A stretch of 64,000 nucleotides of DNA from the NCBI RefSeq assembly GCF_000275845.1, contig NW_006766904.1:337890-401889 (forward strand), written 5' to 3'. This DNA comes from Dichomitus squalens LYAD-421 SS1. Lineage: Eukaryota > Basidiomycota > Agaricomycetes > Polyporales > Polyporaceae. Positions 10,837 to 22,131 of the stretch are shown here, in pieces. Position 1 is the stretch's first letter, and each line of letters starts with the position of its first letter. Below the pieces are notes generated by a model, which was not told the origin of the DNA, made no database searches, and saw only the letters and a program-made list of their open reading frames with translations. A program made the translations under genes and the position numbers.

Positions 10837-12430
10837 CTATAACAGGATCCAAGAGACAGCAGCCAGCACAGTCGCGCCTGCGACAGCGACATAAGCGTTC
10901 GCACCCAGCGTAGCCGCCTTGTTTCCGCTCTGGGCGCCGGCCGGGCTGGTGGCGCTGGGCTCCGAGGTCGCATCAGTCGCAGACTCGGTGACGAGGACCG
11001 TAGACCCCCCGGATACAGAGGGTACGAGGACGCCGTCGGTGAGCGAGAACACCTTGACGTAGTTGATAGAGAAGTACGCATCCGCGTAGTTGGACCCGTT
11101 GTTGATCACGTTGTCGATGTAGCAGGCAGTGGCGGAGCCGTCGCCGCCGCACGTCGACTCGTACACGCTCGCACCGCCGGCCCTAGGAGCACGTCAGTCG
11201 CAATACGAGATGATGGATGAGAGGAGAGCGCGTACCAGTCGCCGCACAGGGTGATGTCAAGGACGAGTTGTTGGGGCGTGAAGAACTCGGTGATATTGCA
11301 GGACGAGGACGGATATGCCGCGGAGGGGGTGCCCCATGAAGAGGTGTCGATGCTGTTGTTTGCGCCTGACACAGAACTCGGAACGCTCGCCCTCTAGAGT
11401 ATCATGAGTGTGCAGCCCTCGGCATAGAATCATACGGATGAAACATACAGTCCAGAACCAGATACTGTGCATAGCACGTTAGCTGCCTACCCTGAGCGAC
11501 CTCATGTCACGAATAGTACGCACAAGATGCCAGACGAGTCGAGCTGCGCCGCCCACACTCCCCCACCAGCATTCGCGAAGTTGTCCCCATAGCTATTCGA
11601 CTGGTTCTCTGCTACGGTGCACCCCGCGTCCTGCGTACAATTTGTGCTCCCCGTAGTGCCGCTCTGCGTGACGCTCGAAGGCTGCGTGCAACCGTCCTGG
11701 GTGTGCAGTGCCATCTGGTTGTACGTCATAAGATTGACGGCCTCGATGATGTCGATCTCGCCGCCGATGGGCCAGTTCTGGCCTTTCGTCCAGAATGACG
11801 GCCATACCTGTTAGCGTTGAACGCCACACGTGAGGCTGTGCACTTGCAGACGAGCGACTGATTGACGTACCGAGCACCCGTACGGCAGGTGATTCGCGTC
11901 GAACACGAACACTGACCCCACCGGAAAGTAGTCCGTGGAGGTGATCCTAACCTGCGGAATATCGTTCGCGGATTAGTTCAACACGTTCCTGTCCCTGCTG
12001 CGAAACGCCGACAACGGGCACGGGTGCCTCCCGACAATTGGGGAGGCTGCGGTGACGCAGTTGGGCGTCCACAGGAGAAGTTCAGATCACGGACTCACCG
12101 AGTCTCGCTTATAGTTGTACGGCACGAAGGTCGTGTTGTCCACCTTAATTACCGCGTGTCCGGCGTCGTCGACGTACGCTAACTTCGACTGCGTCGCGTT
12201 TGCCTGGGTCACCCAGGTAACGTCGCCTACATAGCGGACGCTTCGTATCTGGCTGTCGCTGCGGGCGAAATGCAGGAAGACGTACCATTCGTCAAGTTGT
12301 CGTAATTGCCGTAGAAGTCCCACCCGGTGAAGAAGCTCGACCCAGAGTACTCACGTACGAGACTATACGTTGCGAGCGCCCCAGGCGCAAAACTTAGCAA
12401 AGCAGCTGCGAGTGCGGTGGCAGGACGCAT
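10837..12430 (-). CDS. GPI-anchored GH16 endo-1,3(4)-beta-glucanase
   Basis: A multi-exon gene on the minus strand. The product starts with a signal peptide (MRPATALAAALLSFAPGALA), followed by the GH16 fold opening TYSLVREYSGSSFFTGWDFY. The catalytic motif EIDIIE (ExDxxE: nucleophile, assistant and acid/base) lies at 11742-11759, preceded by PAFWTKGQNWPIGG. Downstream are a Cys-containing disulphide region, the exon IWFWT|RASVPSSVSG, and FFTPQQLVLDITLCGDW. The tail is Ser/Thr/Ala-rich and ends in a hydrophobic segment after a small-residue site (GANAYVAVAGATVLAAVSWILL), which fits GPI anchoring. Family knowledge: fungal GH16 enzymes of this type hydrolyse mixed-linked or 1,3-beta-glucans in wall remodelling or plant cell-wall attack. 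Substrate cannot be fixed from sequence alone. Confidence 0.92.
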
Positions 12431-12681
12431 TCTGAGATGCAAACAGAAGAGGTTCGGCAAGTTGTAGGCTCGTTCTATGGGATCGCCTGCTCCAGAGGCT
12501 GACCACTCTTCACTGGCTTTAATCGATGCTATGCAAGAAAGCAAGGGCGTGCGAGAGCGTAGCAGATCGTGCGTAGTTCGTCGACGTTCGTCAAGCGGAA
12601 TGTAGTGTTGGTGACAAGAGCGAGAGTGGGCAGGAGGGAGTAAGATGCGTTCGGGAGGCTGACAATCGCGACTAAGACGAC

Positions 12682-12693
12682 TATATATATATA
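12682..12693 (-). promoter_or_regulatory. TATA-like run upstream of GH16
   Basis: TATATATATATA about 250 bp upstream of ATG 12430, on the minus strand. Could be the GH16 TATA box or just a dinucleotide run; there is no closer candidate. Confidence 0.35.
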
Positions 12694-13360
12694 CCGAGCG
12701 CAGACTGGCAGGCCAAACTAGCGTCAGGTCGGACAGTCTAGCCGCAGCGGCAGAACAGGAGCATGTCGATATATATGGGCGAGCCGTGCTCACTCAAACG
12801 AGTCAAGCACACGAGGAACAAATAAGTGAGAAGGTCGGACGAGTGTCCCAAGCACGTGTAAGAGCCCGATGACGCAGAGGGCATTTCCAGAACGCAATCT
12901 GCCTTCGTGGGCGCTTGTATCCTCGGTCCTGGACTCCTGGGCGCATTGCTTGCTGCACGACGCGACGCGGCAGACGTTCCTCGTGCGTCCACCAAGAGCT
13001 CGCCGACCACGAGTGCCTCTTGACGAAGTCCGTTGCTCTTCCATGCTCTCCAACGCTCCTATTCTCCCCCCTGTCACTTACCCGACGCACGCACCGCTCA
13101 AAAGCGCTCGTCCTGCCTCCTGCGCCGCAGCTAGCTCCTTGACGTTATCCTCACCCGATCTCTCCGGCGGCCGGTGTACTTGGGCAGCGGGTTTGACGGC
13201 CTGGAACCACGAGTTGTGTCGGGAAAGGCAGGATGCTCGACGAGAGGAACGGCATGGCTGCTGTGAGGTCCGGATGAGAGGGCCGTGAGTGGCCCGTGCG
13301 CAGGCGATGGTCCTGTTTTGGCGGCTTTTGCTATATTTGTGGCGCTTTCTCACGTGCAGA

Positions 13361-13379
13361 GTATATATACGTCCTCGTG
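13361..13379 (+). promoter_or_regulatory. E-box plus TATA box upstream of the bHLH gene
   Basis: CACGTG (13361-13366) is followed five bases later by TATATATA (13372-13379), about 228 bp upstream of ATG 13607. CACGTG is the known target of Cbf1/USF-type bHLH proteins, which is what the downstream gene encodes. Further CACGTG copies occur at 12853 and inside intron 1 at 13907. Confidence 0.55.
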
Positions 13380-13606
13380 ACCAGGACGTGACCTCGTTTC
13401 CCTCCCCCGTGATCAACTCGCCCCGATACTCGAGCTCACCGCGTCCCCCAACGAGCAGAGGAGCTTCCTCGCTCTTTAAGACGACGAACGCAATACATCT
13501 TTGCTTAGGGGGCTATTACACGCTTATCCCTGGAGGTCCGACGCAATCAGCGCAAGCCCGACCTTGAGAACCCACGGCCCGATATCCTAACACCATCCCG
13601 GAAGCG

Positions 13607-15347
13607 ATGGCATCTACACAGCCCGCCCACGACCCCGCCCTCCAGTACGTGCCTTCTGCTCCCGCCGCCAACCAGCCAGCATCTGGCGGCCAGCCTGCGG
13701 CCCCCGGGACTGCGCAGCCCAGTCTCCCTGGCAATGTACTCGCAGGCATGAACCCCGAGCAGCTTGCTGCAATCCTCAAGCACATCCCGGACCTTTTGAA
13801 CAGGGTACGTCCCTCCCGTTTTCTCATTCATCGCGCTGCATCCCGCCCCGCATCGTGCCTCGCAAGTCCGCCTTCGGTCGCGCGCGGATGCGTCGGGCAC
13901 GCGCTCCACGTGATCGAGGGCATCGGTCACGTTCGTCGCAGTGATCGCGAGTACGGGACGGATATAGGCATCTGCCAGGGCACGGTTGACTTTGGGCTGG
14001 CTTCTGTTCTGCGGTCAAAGTGGCCGGAAGCAGGACCGTCATGACCTCAACGCTTCTCTCCCCTTACCGCGACACTGCAATGCCGCGGAGGCTATCAGGC
14101 CCATCGGCGTCATTTGGTCGCGCACCTGGTACCTGTGCTATCCTCGGACGCCGGTAGCTTTACGCACTTTATCGGACCTGCACATGTCCGCCGTTCCGCT
14201 GCGCCTTGGCATCTGCATCCTTTCATTTGACTCGAGTCCTAACGGCGGTGTTTCTGTCAGGGCGACCTCAAAGACTCTGCTGCGGCCGAGGCGCTCTCTC
14301 ATCTCTCCCAGGGGGCTTTTGTCCCTGCGGCACCCACGGGCCAGTTCCCTCATGGCATACTACCCAACCAACAATCGCTGCCGCCCATGTCCGGCGAACC
14401 TGGCCCGTCGTCCCATCCGCGCGGCCCCCCCAACCTCGGCCAGCTCTCTGCCGTCGCATCCGCACTGCAGGCAACCGCGCACCAGGCTACGTCGGCGCCT
14501 CCACCGCAATCGGACGCGGAGAGCCCGGGCGGCGGCGGTGGTGAAGGCAGCAGTGGGGAGGGGGACAGGCCTTCTTCACAGTCGAAGTCGAGCGGCCGAC
14601 GCGGCGGCCGGAGTGCGACGATGACGAACGACGAGTGGGCTCGTATCAGAAAAGATAACCATGTACGTCTCTTCTTTGGTTACCTTGCCCCCTTCATATC
14701 TTGGAGAGGTGCGGCCATTGCCACGCCTTCTTCATCCTCGTGCAACTATCCCCGTCTCCTGGGTTCTTTCATCTCAACCCATCTATGCCCCCTTTGCGTG
14801 TTATGGATGTCGTCTCCTTACCCACGCTAACGTCAACTCCCTGTCCGCTCACCAGAAAGAAGTCGAGCGCCGACGACGTGGAAACATCAACGAGGGCATC
14901 AATGAGCTCGGGCGGATCGTGCCGAACGGGTCGGGCGAGAAGGCCAAGGGCGCGATCCTCTCGCGCGCGGTGCAGTACATCCACCACCTCAAGGAGAACG
15001 AGGCGCGCAACATCGAGAAGTGGACGCTTGAGAAGCTGCTCATGGACCAGGCGATGGGCGACCTGCAGGCGCAGCTCGAGGAGATGCGCCGGATGTGGGA
15101 CGAGGAGCGCGTCGCGCGCCAGCGCGCGGAGGCCGAGCTTGAGCTCCTGCGGGGGCATACGGCCGGTGCGGCTGCAGCTGGGGCGGCGGGGGGTGCAGGG
15201 AGCACAGCGACGACTGCGTCGGACGCTGCTCCAAAGGGGTCGCCAAAGGAGAATGGCAAGCGCGGGCGGGAGGAAGGAGAAGACGAGAAGGGCGACGATG
15301 AGGAGGTGGACGGGGAGGAGAGGTCGAAGAAGCCACGCGTGGGGTGA
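13607..15347 (+). CDS. bHLH transcription factor, Cbf1/USF-like
   Basis: Three exons, all joined in phase 0: 13607-13804, 14261-14662 and 14856-15347, giving 363 residues. Exons 1-2 encode a Pro/Ala/Gly/Ser-rich low-complexity N-terminal part with a short helical motif (MNPEQLAAILKHIPDLLNR). The basic region spans the exon 2/3 junction (RIRKDNH|KEVERRRRGNINEGI), with the His-Glu-Arg residues that contact CACGTG. It is followed by helix 1 (INELGRIVP), a loop (NGSGEKAKG) and helix 2 (AILSRAVQYIHHLKENE). A long coiled coil (LEKLLMDQAMGDLQAQLEEM and onward) may extend the dimer interface. The C-terminus is acidic and then basic (RSKKPRV). Family knowledge: Cbf1-type factors bind CACGTG as dimers. 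Regulation by itself is suggested by the E-box next to its TATA box. Intron 1 is long (456 nt) for this genome. Confidence 0.9.
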
Positions 15348-18215
15348 GCCGCCGTGGTCGCTGCGCGTCATTAATTCAGACTAGGATGCGTCCACGTCCA
15401 AATATGCCAGCCTGCCCGCCCTGGCTTAGAGCTCGGGAGAGGGGGGCGATCCGTCGTCGTTTTCTCCTTGCTGTTATATGCATGTCCTCGTCGCCGTCTC
15501 GTTGATATCTCCAGGTTGGCACCTCGATTGCCGGCGCCCGTCGTGTAGGATACCTCTGTAGTATTTGGACGGTCGATGTGCCTCATCACTGTATGATTAT
15601 GTATTTGTACCACAGAGCATGCCACGACGCCCCTCCTTTTCGCTCTCCGCCTTATCCGTTTGAGCCTCAGCGCTCGACCGTAGTCCTCTGGAACTGAATA
15701 GTAGGTCAACTTTGTTGGGGCCGGCGGACTGTATCCCGTGGTGAGGCAGTTCTCAATATTGCCGAGCCACTGGCTTGTCAGCAGTCTCCTGCCCAATGGA
15801 GGGCTCGAGCGGTGCGATGCTGGTTGTCCGCTTCCCTATACAACCACGGATGTGTGAACGAACAACTTTGAAACTCACCACGTCGTCACCGGGCGGTCCA
15901 TCCATTCCCATCGGCCTCAAGACAGGGCCGCACTCTCTCTGGTCTTGTGCCCAAACGTACTGGCGTGACAAGGTACGAGACCATATTTTTCTCATATTGA
16001 ATGCTGATGAAACATCAAGACGATGCAGTCACTGGACAAAGGCCCAAATTAGTAGCCGAACCTGAGTGCGTGCTGGAAGTTGATAAGGGCGGCTCAATTC
16101 TTCAGGACGCAGGACGCAGGACACAGGACGCAGGACGCAGGACACAGGACGCAGGACGCAGGACACAGGACACAGGACGCACTCAGAGCTCATTTGATGG
16201 ATGTGATGGGCTAGCCGAACCTGCCGCATATGGCAAGGTACCAACCTCATTTCTCGTGCCCGTTGTTTTCCAAGGGGTCTGTCGTGTCCCAAACCTCGCA
16301 GAAAAATATGAATCGCAAGTATGTTGAGGACGAAAGCTTTCCGCGTCGGTTGACCCTTCCCTCGAGGCACTGTGTGAGGGGGGAGGAGTGTCATCATCGC
16401 TCGAGGGGTTTCGAAGGCGAGCTTGTCGGCTAGTCTCGCTTAGCCCATACCTCCATCAATGGCCTCTGAACGCGTCCTGCGTCCTGCGTCCTCAAGAAAT
16501 ATACAGCTCGCTCGTTGTCATGGTGTCTGGCCTCGAGGCCTCGAGGTTTGAATCTGATTATGGCGACGAGATCGTGATGACAGGCCCAAGCTACATGTTA
16601 TCCCGCCGCCGCCGCCGGCGGCGGCTCCGGTTCGACGCTTGGCGGAGGGTCCTGCGATCGTCGTGCACGTCAGTCTCTCTGCGTCAGCAGGCCGGCTCCT
16701 CCTAATTTACCGAACTTAGTGAGTAGCATCCGAAGTGGGAAACCTACCAGACGCGCCGTCGAGGTGTGACGTTGACACCCATCGATACTCACGCGACGTC
16801 TCGCCTCTCAGAGCGTTGTATGTACGCCGTGTAACCTGCCAAGAGCGAACAGTGTTCGTCTCAGGCTCCGCTCGTCGCATCGGGCAATATTGCGGTTGTG
16901 ATGCGCTTTGAGGGCATCGGCAGCCCCGTTGCTTTGCACGTACCAGTGGTCTGGTAAGTTGGGGGACACTTGGAACGTGGTTTGGGGAGTACTTATGGAC
17001 TGTAGACATTAATTAGCGAGATGAGAGCGCGATGACGACCGAGATGGGAGCTCATCGACGAGGGTAGCGGAATATGCGCCTAGGCTCTCAGATGATAGAT
17101 TTGCGGGATGCACCATATGAGCCTAGCATGCACAGGAAACATGACGCCGTTAGTGCGGTAGAGGGTCTTGGAGACTCCGAGGCATCGCACTGGAAATAAG
17201 GGGAGGCATCGTGGAATGTATGGCAGACGTCAACGCAATTGATGGCAGATATGGTTGCACGCACCGTACTGGCCGGATGGGGAGATGTCGCTATTATGGA
17301 GAAGGACGGAGAACACTCACGTTCATGCGGATAGGCTCGTGTGACTCTGCGTAATGCATTTGATGTAGGCGTACGGTTCCGGTGCTTGGGTGCTCGCTGT
17401 AGCCTGTCAGCGATTTGCAGGATAGTGCTGGTCCTGTGTATGTCTGCGCAGAAGGCGTGTGAGGCTGGGGACGAGGTGCGACCGGAGAGTAGGTGCGCTG
17501 CTTGTTGCCGCCACATACGTGACTAAAGATCTGGACTGGTCGTCGTCGAAGAAGCGGGAAGAGGAAGTCGTTCCTTGATCAGGACAAGTCGGGCAGCGAG
17601 CCAGGGCAAGCGACTCCAGGTTCAAGAACGCCGGCTGCCGGCGGAAGGGCGGAGACAGCGCTCTCCCGGGCGTTTGCGCATGCGTGTCGTGGTCAAGAAG
17701 GAGGTTGTCATTGTCGTGTATGATACGATAGGCCGTGATGTTGCATACTGTGGTGTACTCTATAATAACCGTGAGCAGAGTGATGGCGCAGTAGGGAGAC
17801 AGAGATCTACCGCCGGGACCGCATGCGTGGTATCAGAGACACTGCCACAGGAGCATCGCACGGAGGATGGGCCGGCTGACACGCGGCGGTGAATACATAT
17901 CTCGCGTCTGATGCCTGTCGTTGCTCGACATTTCGAGGCGGATCTGACGAGCAATCTCGGTCGGCCTTGCGGTTGTCATATGCTCTCGCGGCGCGGGCGA
18001 CGAGGGCCAGTACTGGCGGGCACCGGTGACAGATCCAGGGAGTTTGCGCTGCGTGGGAGACACCACGTTCCGAATCGCCTTCCTCGGCAACGTCCCCCCA
18101 GCCCCCGCAGATCCTCTAAAGCTCGCCGTCCGTCCGCCGCCAAACGCCCCCTCCTCCGCCTTCCGCCCAGTCGCCCCCGCGCGAGCCCACCCGCTGCCTC
18201 CTCAGCCCCTCCGCC
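15348..18215. other. Gene-poor stretch of 2.9 kb
   Basis: No recognisable gene on either strand. It contains a 7-bp minisatellite (16103-16179), a short inverted copy of the same unit near 16473-16492, and a CCG-rich imperfect palindrome near 16602-16625. Several open frames of 100-140 codons lack any family signal. Confidence 0.45.
16103..16179. repeat. Minisatellite, 7-bp unit with 21-bp higher order
   Basis: Eleven back-to-back copies of CAGGAC(G/A). The last base follows the pattern G-G-A, G-G-A, G-G-A, A-G, so the array has a 21-bp higher-order period. About three inverted units (CGTCCTG) lie near 16473-16492. Confidence 0.9.
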
Positions 18216-20931
18216 ATGGGTGTACAGAAGCGCCCCCACGACGACGACCCCCTCTCGCGCGTGCTCGCGCCCCCGCCGAACGAGACAGCCGAGGAGCGGG
18301 AGACTCGCCTGCGCTTAGAGGCCGAAGCTCGCCAGATAAGCGACAAGATCGACGAGCAGCTCAAGGCCGAGCGTGCTGCACTTAAGAAGAACAGGCCGGT
18401 CAAGGTGCTGCTGCTGGGCCAGAGCGAGAGCGGTATGTGCTTTGTTCGTCGCCTGATGCGATGAGCCCCTGTGACGTTGTGTGTCTTTTTGCTTCGCAGG
18501 AAAATCGACCACGCTAAAGAGTGAGTTCCTTTGCGCATCTTTACGGCATCGGGCTCGCCTCGCTGTGGTGCTCGGGTTCCGCTTAGTGGGTGCAGGAACG
18601 TACCGACTGATGTCGTGGCGGATGGTTCGTATGCAAACGCCTCGAAGCTCATCGACCGATGATGCGCAATCGTTGTACCTGGGCGCTTGGCCGCTGTGAC
18701 ACCCCCTGCGCTCATCCAACGCATATACACGCCTTCTCCTTCCCGTATGTAGGTCCGGGGACACACCTTCGAGCGACGAGTGGACCCCGCTCTAGCAGTG
18801 AATCCTACAGCGATACTAAATCCGATTGTGGAGCGCGACGCTTAGCGCTTCAATTCTCTATGCCACGCCGACGCTAGCGTTGCTGCAGTGCTATCCTAAT
18901 ATAAAATCCTCCCGTCCTCACCACTCACCCGTCTGACATTCACTGTAGACTTCCAGTTGACGTACTGCCGGGACCAATGGGAAGCAGAGCGCGCATCATG
19001 GTGCATGGTCATCCAGCTCAACCTCGTCCGCGGCATCAACACCATCCTCGACATCCTCTCCGAGGAGATGGCAGGCGTCGGAGGCAGCGGTGGCGCCCCG
19101 CCCCCGGCCGTCGACTCTGATGTGAGCGACGATGACGACGGCCCCGGGCCCGGGCCCGCCCGCACTTTCTCGCCCTCCTCAAGCACGTTCTCGGGGAAGC
19201 ACCGGCTGCTGAAGCTGCGGCTCACCCCGCTGAGGACCGTGCAGCGCGACCTGGAGCTGCGCATCGGCATTCAGGCGGGGGCGGACATCAGCGACCACTT
19301 TGTGCCGGCGAGCCCGCCTGGGTCGCCCGTGTTGGGGGCGACGCGCAAGCAGGAGTTCTTCGTGCGCTCGGCGACGAGCTGGAAGCAGCTGCAGGGGTGG
19401 GGCGCGGGTGAGGGCGAGGGCGGCGGCGGCGGTGGGGCGGGGCGCAAGTCGAAGGACATACAGATGCGGGAGACTGCGGACATACTGGCGGGCTGCGCGG
19501 AGGACATGAAGGCGATCTGGGAGGACGCGACGGTGCGCGAGATGCTGTTGAGGAAAGGGGTGCGCATGGAGACGACGCCGGGGTTGTAAGTGGGTCTCTT
19601 TCTTATGCATGCATACTCACCGACGTGGGGGGATGCAGCTTTTTGAACGACATCGACCGGATCGCGTCAAGGAGTTACCAGCCCAGCGACGACGACGTTG
19701 TCCGGGCGCGCCTGCGCACGTTGGGCGTTCAGGAGCACAAAATCAAGTTTGCATCAGGTATGCCATTTGTTGTCTGGTGATTGGGCTTGATCTATGACAT
19801 GGGCTCACTCCGTGTCCTCCAGGACCCGCGGCAGGATCCGAGTGGTGCATATACGACGTCGGCGGCTCGCGGACGCAGCGCATCGCGTGGTACCCGTACT
19901 TCGACGACTGCGACGCAATCATCTTCCTCGCGCCGATTAGCTGCTTCGACGAGCGGCTGGCGGAGGACCGGCGGGTGAACCGGCTGGAGGACAGCTTCAT
20001 GCTGTGGAAGGCGGTGGTGTCGTCGAAGCTGCTGGCGAAGACGTCGATTGTGCTGTTCCTGAACAAGTGTGACCTGCTCGAGCAGAAGCTGCTGAACGGG
20101 GTACGGATCAAGGAGTACGTGCATAGCTACGGGGACCGTCCGAACGACCTGGAGCATGCGACGAAATGTGCGTGATCCACTGCGCTTTCTCAGAACGCAA
20201 GACCGTATGTTGACTGTTCGTCCGGTCGACAGACTTTGCGCAGCACTTCCGCGACATCCTGCGTAAGCACTCGCCTGAACCGCGGCCGTTCAGGGTGCAT
20301 ATGACTTCCGTCGTGGTGCGTCTCATGAGTCTCGTCCGACTTGGACTCTACTAAAGCTGACTATGTGCATCGTGTTATGCAGGATACCAAGGCGACCGCA
20401 GTAACACTCTCAGTCGGTGAGCATCCCTTCCTCTCTGTCTTCTACTGGTTTGAGGTTGGGGCGTTGTCGCATACGACAATGGTTAACGAGGGACGAACTT
20501 CCATTACAGTCGAAGAAGGCATCCTTCGGGACCATCTGACGCGAGCAGACCTCCTCTGATCTGTGAGGCTGAGCTCTGCTTCGTCAAATCCCTTCGCCTA
20601 TCCAAGACTTCACCTCTTCACTTGTCGCCTCGGGCCGGCCTCCCCCTCCTTCGTCTACGATGGACGTTTGCCCTTGCTACGTTATACACCATCTTCGTCT
20701 TGGCCTCTACGATTCCCATCTAATCCCAGCCATGTTCTGCTCTACAAATCTGTACTACACGTGCTTTGTCGCTTTCTTCCCTCCTGTCCTTCCTGCCGCC
20801 CTATCCCCTTGTATCATTGTTGCCCCTCTTCCACAGTCGCGCACGGCCATTGTTGACACTCCCCTCTTCCCCATGCAGTCCAGGACCACATCTTCAGGCG
20901 AAATCTACGCGAGGCGGACCTGACCGCTTAG
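18216..20931 (+). CDS. Atypical heterotrimeric G-protein alpha subunit with two alternative last exons
   Basis: Exons: 18216-18432, 18500-18520 (21 nt), 18949-19585, 19639-19757, 19823-20167, 20233-20315, 20383-20416, then either 20510-20559 (501 aa) or 20879-20931 (502 aa). The P-loop GQSESGKST is split over exons 1-2. The helical domain carries a low-complexity insert (DSDVSDDDDGPGPGPA, and later a Gly run), making it longer than the usual 350-360 residues. Switch I keeps the Arg and Thr (RARLRTLGV). Switch II reads DVGGSRTQR, so the catalytic Gln is Ser. NKCD and a TSVVDT G5-like motif follow. The N-terminus MGVQKR has Gly2 but no Cys3 and lacks the favoured Ser6. Family knowledge: Gα couples receptors to effectors at the plasma membrane, and the last residues determine receptor choice. 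Reduced GTPase activity is inferred from the Ser. Confidence 0.9.
20510..20559 (+). other. Gα terminal exon A (proximal tail)
   Basis: After the GTGAGC donor at 20417 (phase 1), the acceptor CATTACAG joins a 50-nt exon reading V-EEGILRDHLTRADLL-stop. This fits the α5 helix and C-terminal tail of Gα. The intron is 93 nt. Confidence 0.8.
20879..20931 (+). other. Gα terminal exon B (distal tail)
   Basis: A second acceptor (CCATGCAG after a pyrimidine tract), also in phase 1, joins a 53-nt exon reading V-QDHIFRRNLREADLTA-stop. The NLRE segment is close to the classical Gα C-terminus. Using it would skip exon A within a 462-nt intron. Confidence 0.75.
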
Positions 20932-22131
20932 GCTGCTCTCGTCTACTGCTTGTAGGTACGTTGGTCTCTTCCTCGCTGTGCGTCACCATCCCTGCAATCG
21001 TCTGACGCTTGGCTCCCTACTTCAGACTTATTGATATTGCAATACGTCTGCGACCACCACCACCGTCCACCCGAGAGCCTCGCGGCTCTTGTACATATAT
21101 TATGTGCCGCATTCGCTCATCTGCCACTGGTGCACTCAGCACCTTCGCTTACCTTTCCACCTGACGTATGTCCCTCCTGCATGCTCCGTCTCCTCCCAGT
21201 CTATTCCCCTCCGCCGTCTAGAATGCCGCCGCCGCTCGCCCCCGGACCCACCCTTCCATTCATGCTGCCATCGTCATCATCATCATCTTTACCGCCATCT
21301 TCATCGTCATCTCCGCTGTTGCTGTTGTTGTAGTTGTAGACTATCCGACACCGCCGCGACTAGGCACGCTCCCGGGCGGGCCCCCCCATGCATCTTTTAC
21401 ACTACGTGTTGTGTATCGTCTAATCCGATGCCTCGCTTCCAAGTTCCCGCTTCAAGGCCCACACCTTGATAGCCGTCCGCCGCCGTCCCTGCATTGCGGA
21501 TGTCAACGCCGACACGGGTCTGAACCACGGTCACACGCTGGGTGCTCGCACGCACGCACGCAATGTCCGTCGTCATGATACGCTGCTCGATCATGTAGGA
21601 TGTGCTGATATGCATGGAAGACGACGGTGGCAACAGGGAACGGACGTTGGGAAGCCCGATGGTGGAAGGTTGAACTTGCATTATGGAACAGAAGAACAGC
21701 GGGCGTGTACAATAACGATGCGTATGTCCAGGATCCGATCTCCCCAACGCGGGAAACTCTGATGAAACGTGCGTGCGGGCTTCTATACGATACAATACAT
21801 GTGCTCGGGATGCTGGCGTGCCTGGAGGCGTGGGTTCTTTGCGGGGACTGGGAGCTGTGATATGAATTTGAAGGTGCCGGACGACGAGGGCGATAGAGGG
21901 AGGATGACAAGGACCTGGGATATGGAGCCAAGGATGCACGCCAGTGGAGGGCGGTCGGCGGTCGGGAGGAAGGTCTAGGGCGGGTGCATCCACTGATCCG
22001 CGATGGCGCCCGCCAGTACGTGTAGAGCATACATGGGACAGAATCCGGGCCCATGAGCCTGGGTGAGCTTCTCGAAGCTTCATACGCACATGGCTCTTTG
22101 CACGGCCGCATTCTGGAGCGTCCCACTCCCA
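20932..22131. other. Convergent spacer Gα / MFS
   Basis: No gene recognised. It holds trinucleotide-rich tracts (CATCAT near 21272-21310, GTTGTT near 21318-21335) and the 3' regions of both neighbours. Confidence 0.45.

Larger units (their letters stand above)
12431..13606. other. Divergent promoter region GH16 / bHLH
   Basis: No convincing coding sequence, although overlapping open frames exist on both strands at 12.74-13.4 kb. CACGTG sites lie at 12853 and 13361, and TATA-like runs face each way. Confidence 0.45.

Noticed and set aside
10460..10852. 130-codon frame on the minus strand
   Set aside because: It overlaps the GH16 stop and shows no recognisable protein features; likely 3' UTR.
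16602..16625. CCG-rich palindrome as a structured element
   Set aside because: It is a simple trinucleotide palindrome; low-complexity DNA explains it.
21031..21469. Ser/His/Leu-rich frames near 21.1-21.4 kb
   Set aside because: They are produced by trinucleotide repeats (CAT, GTT) and not by coding constraint.
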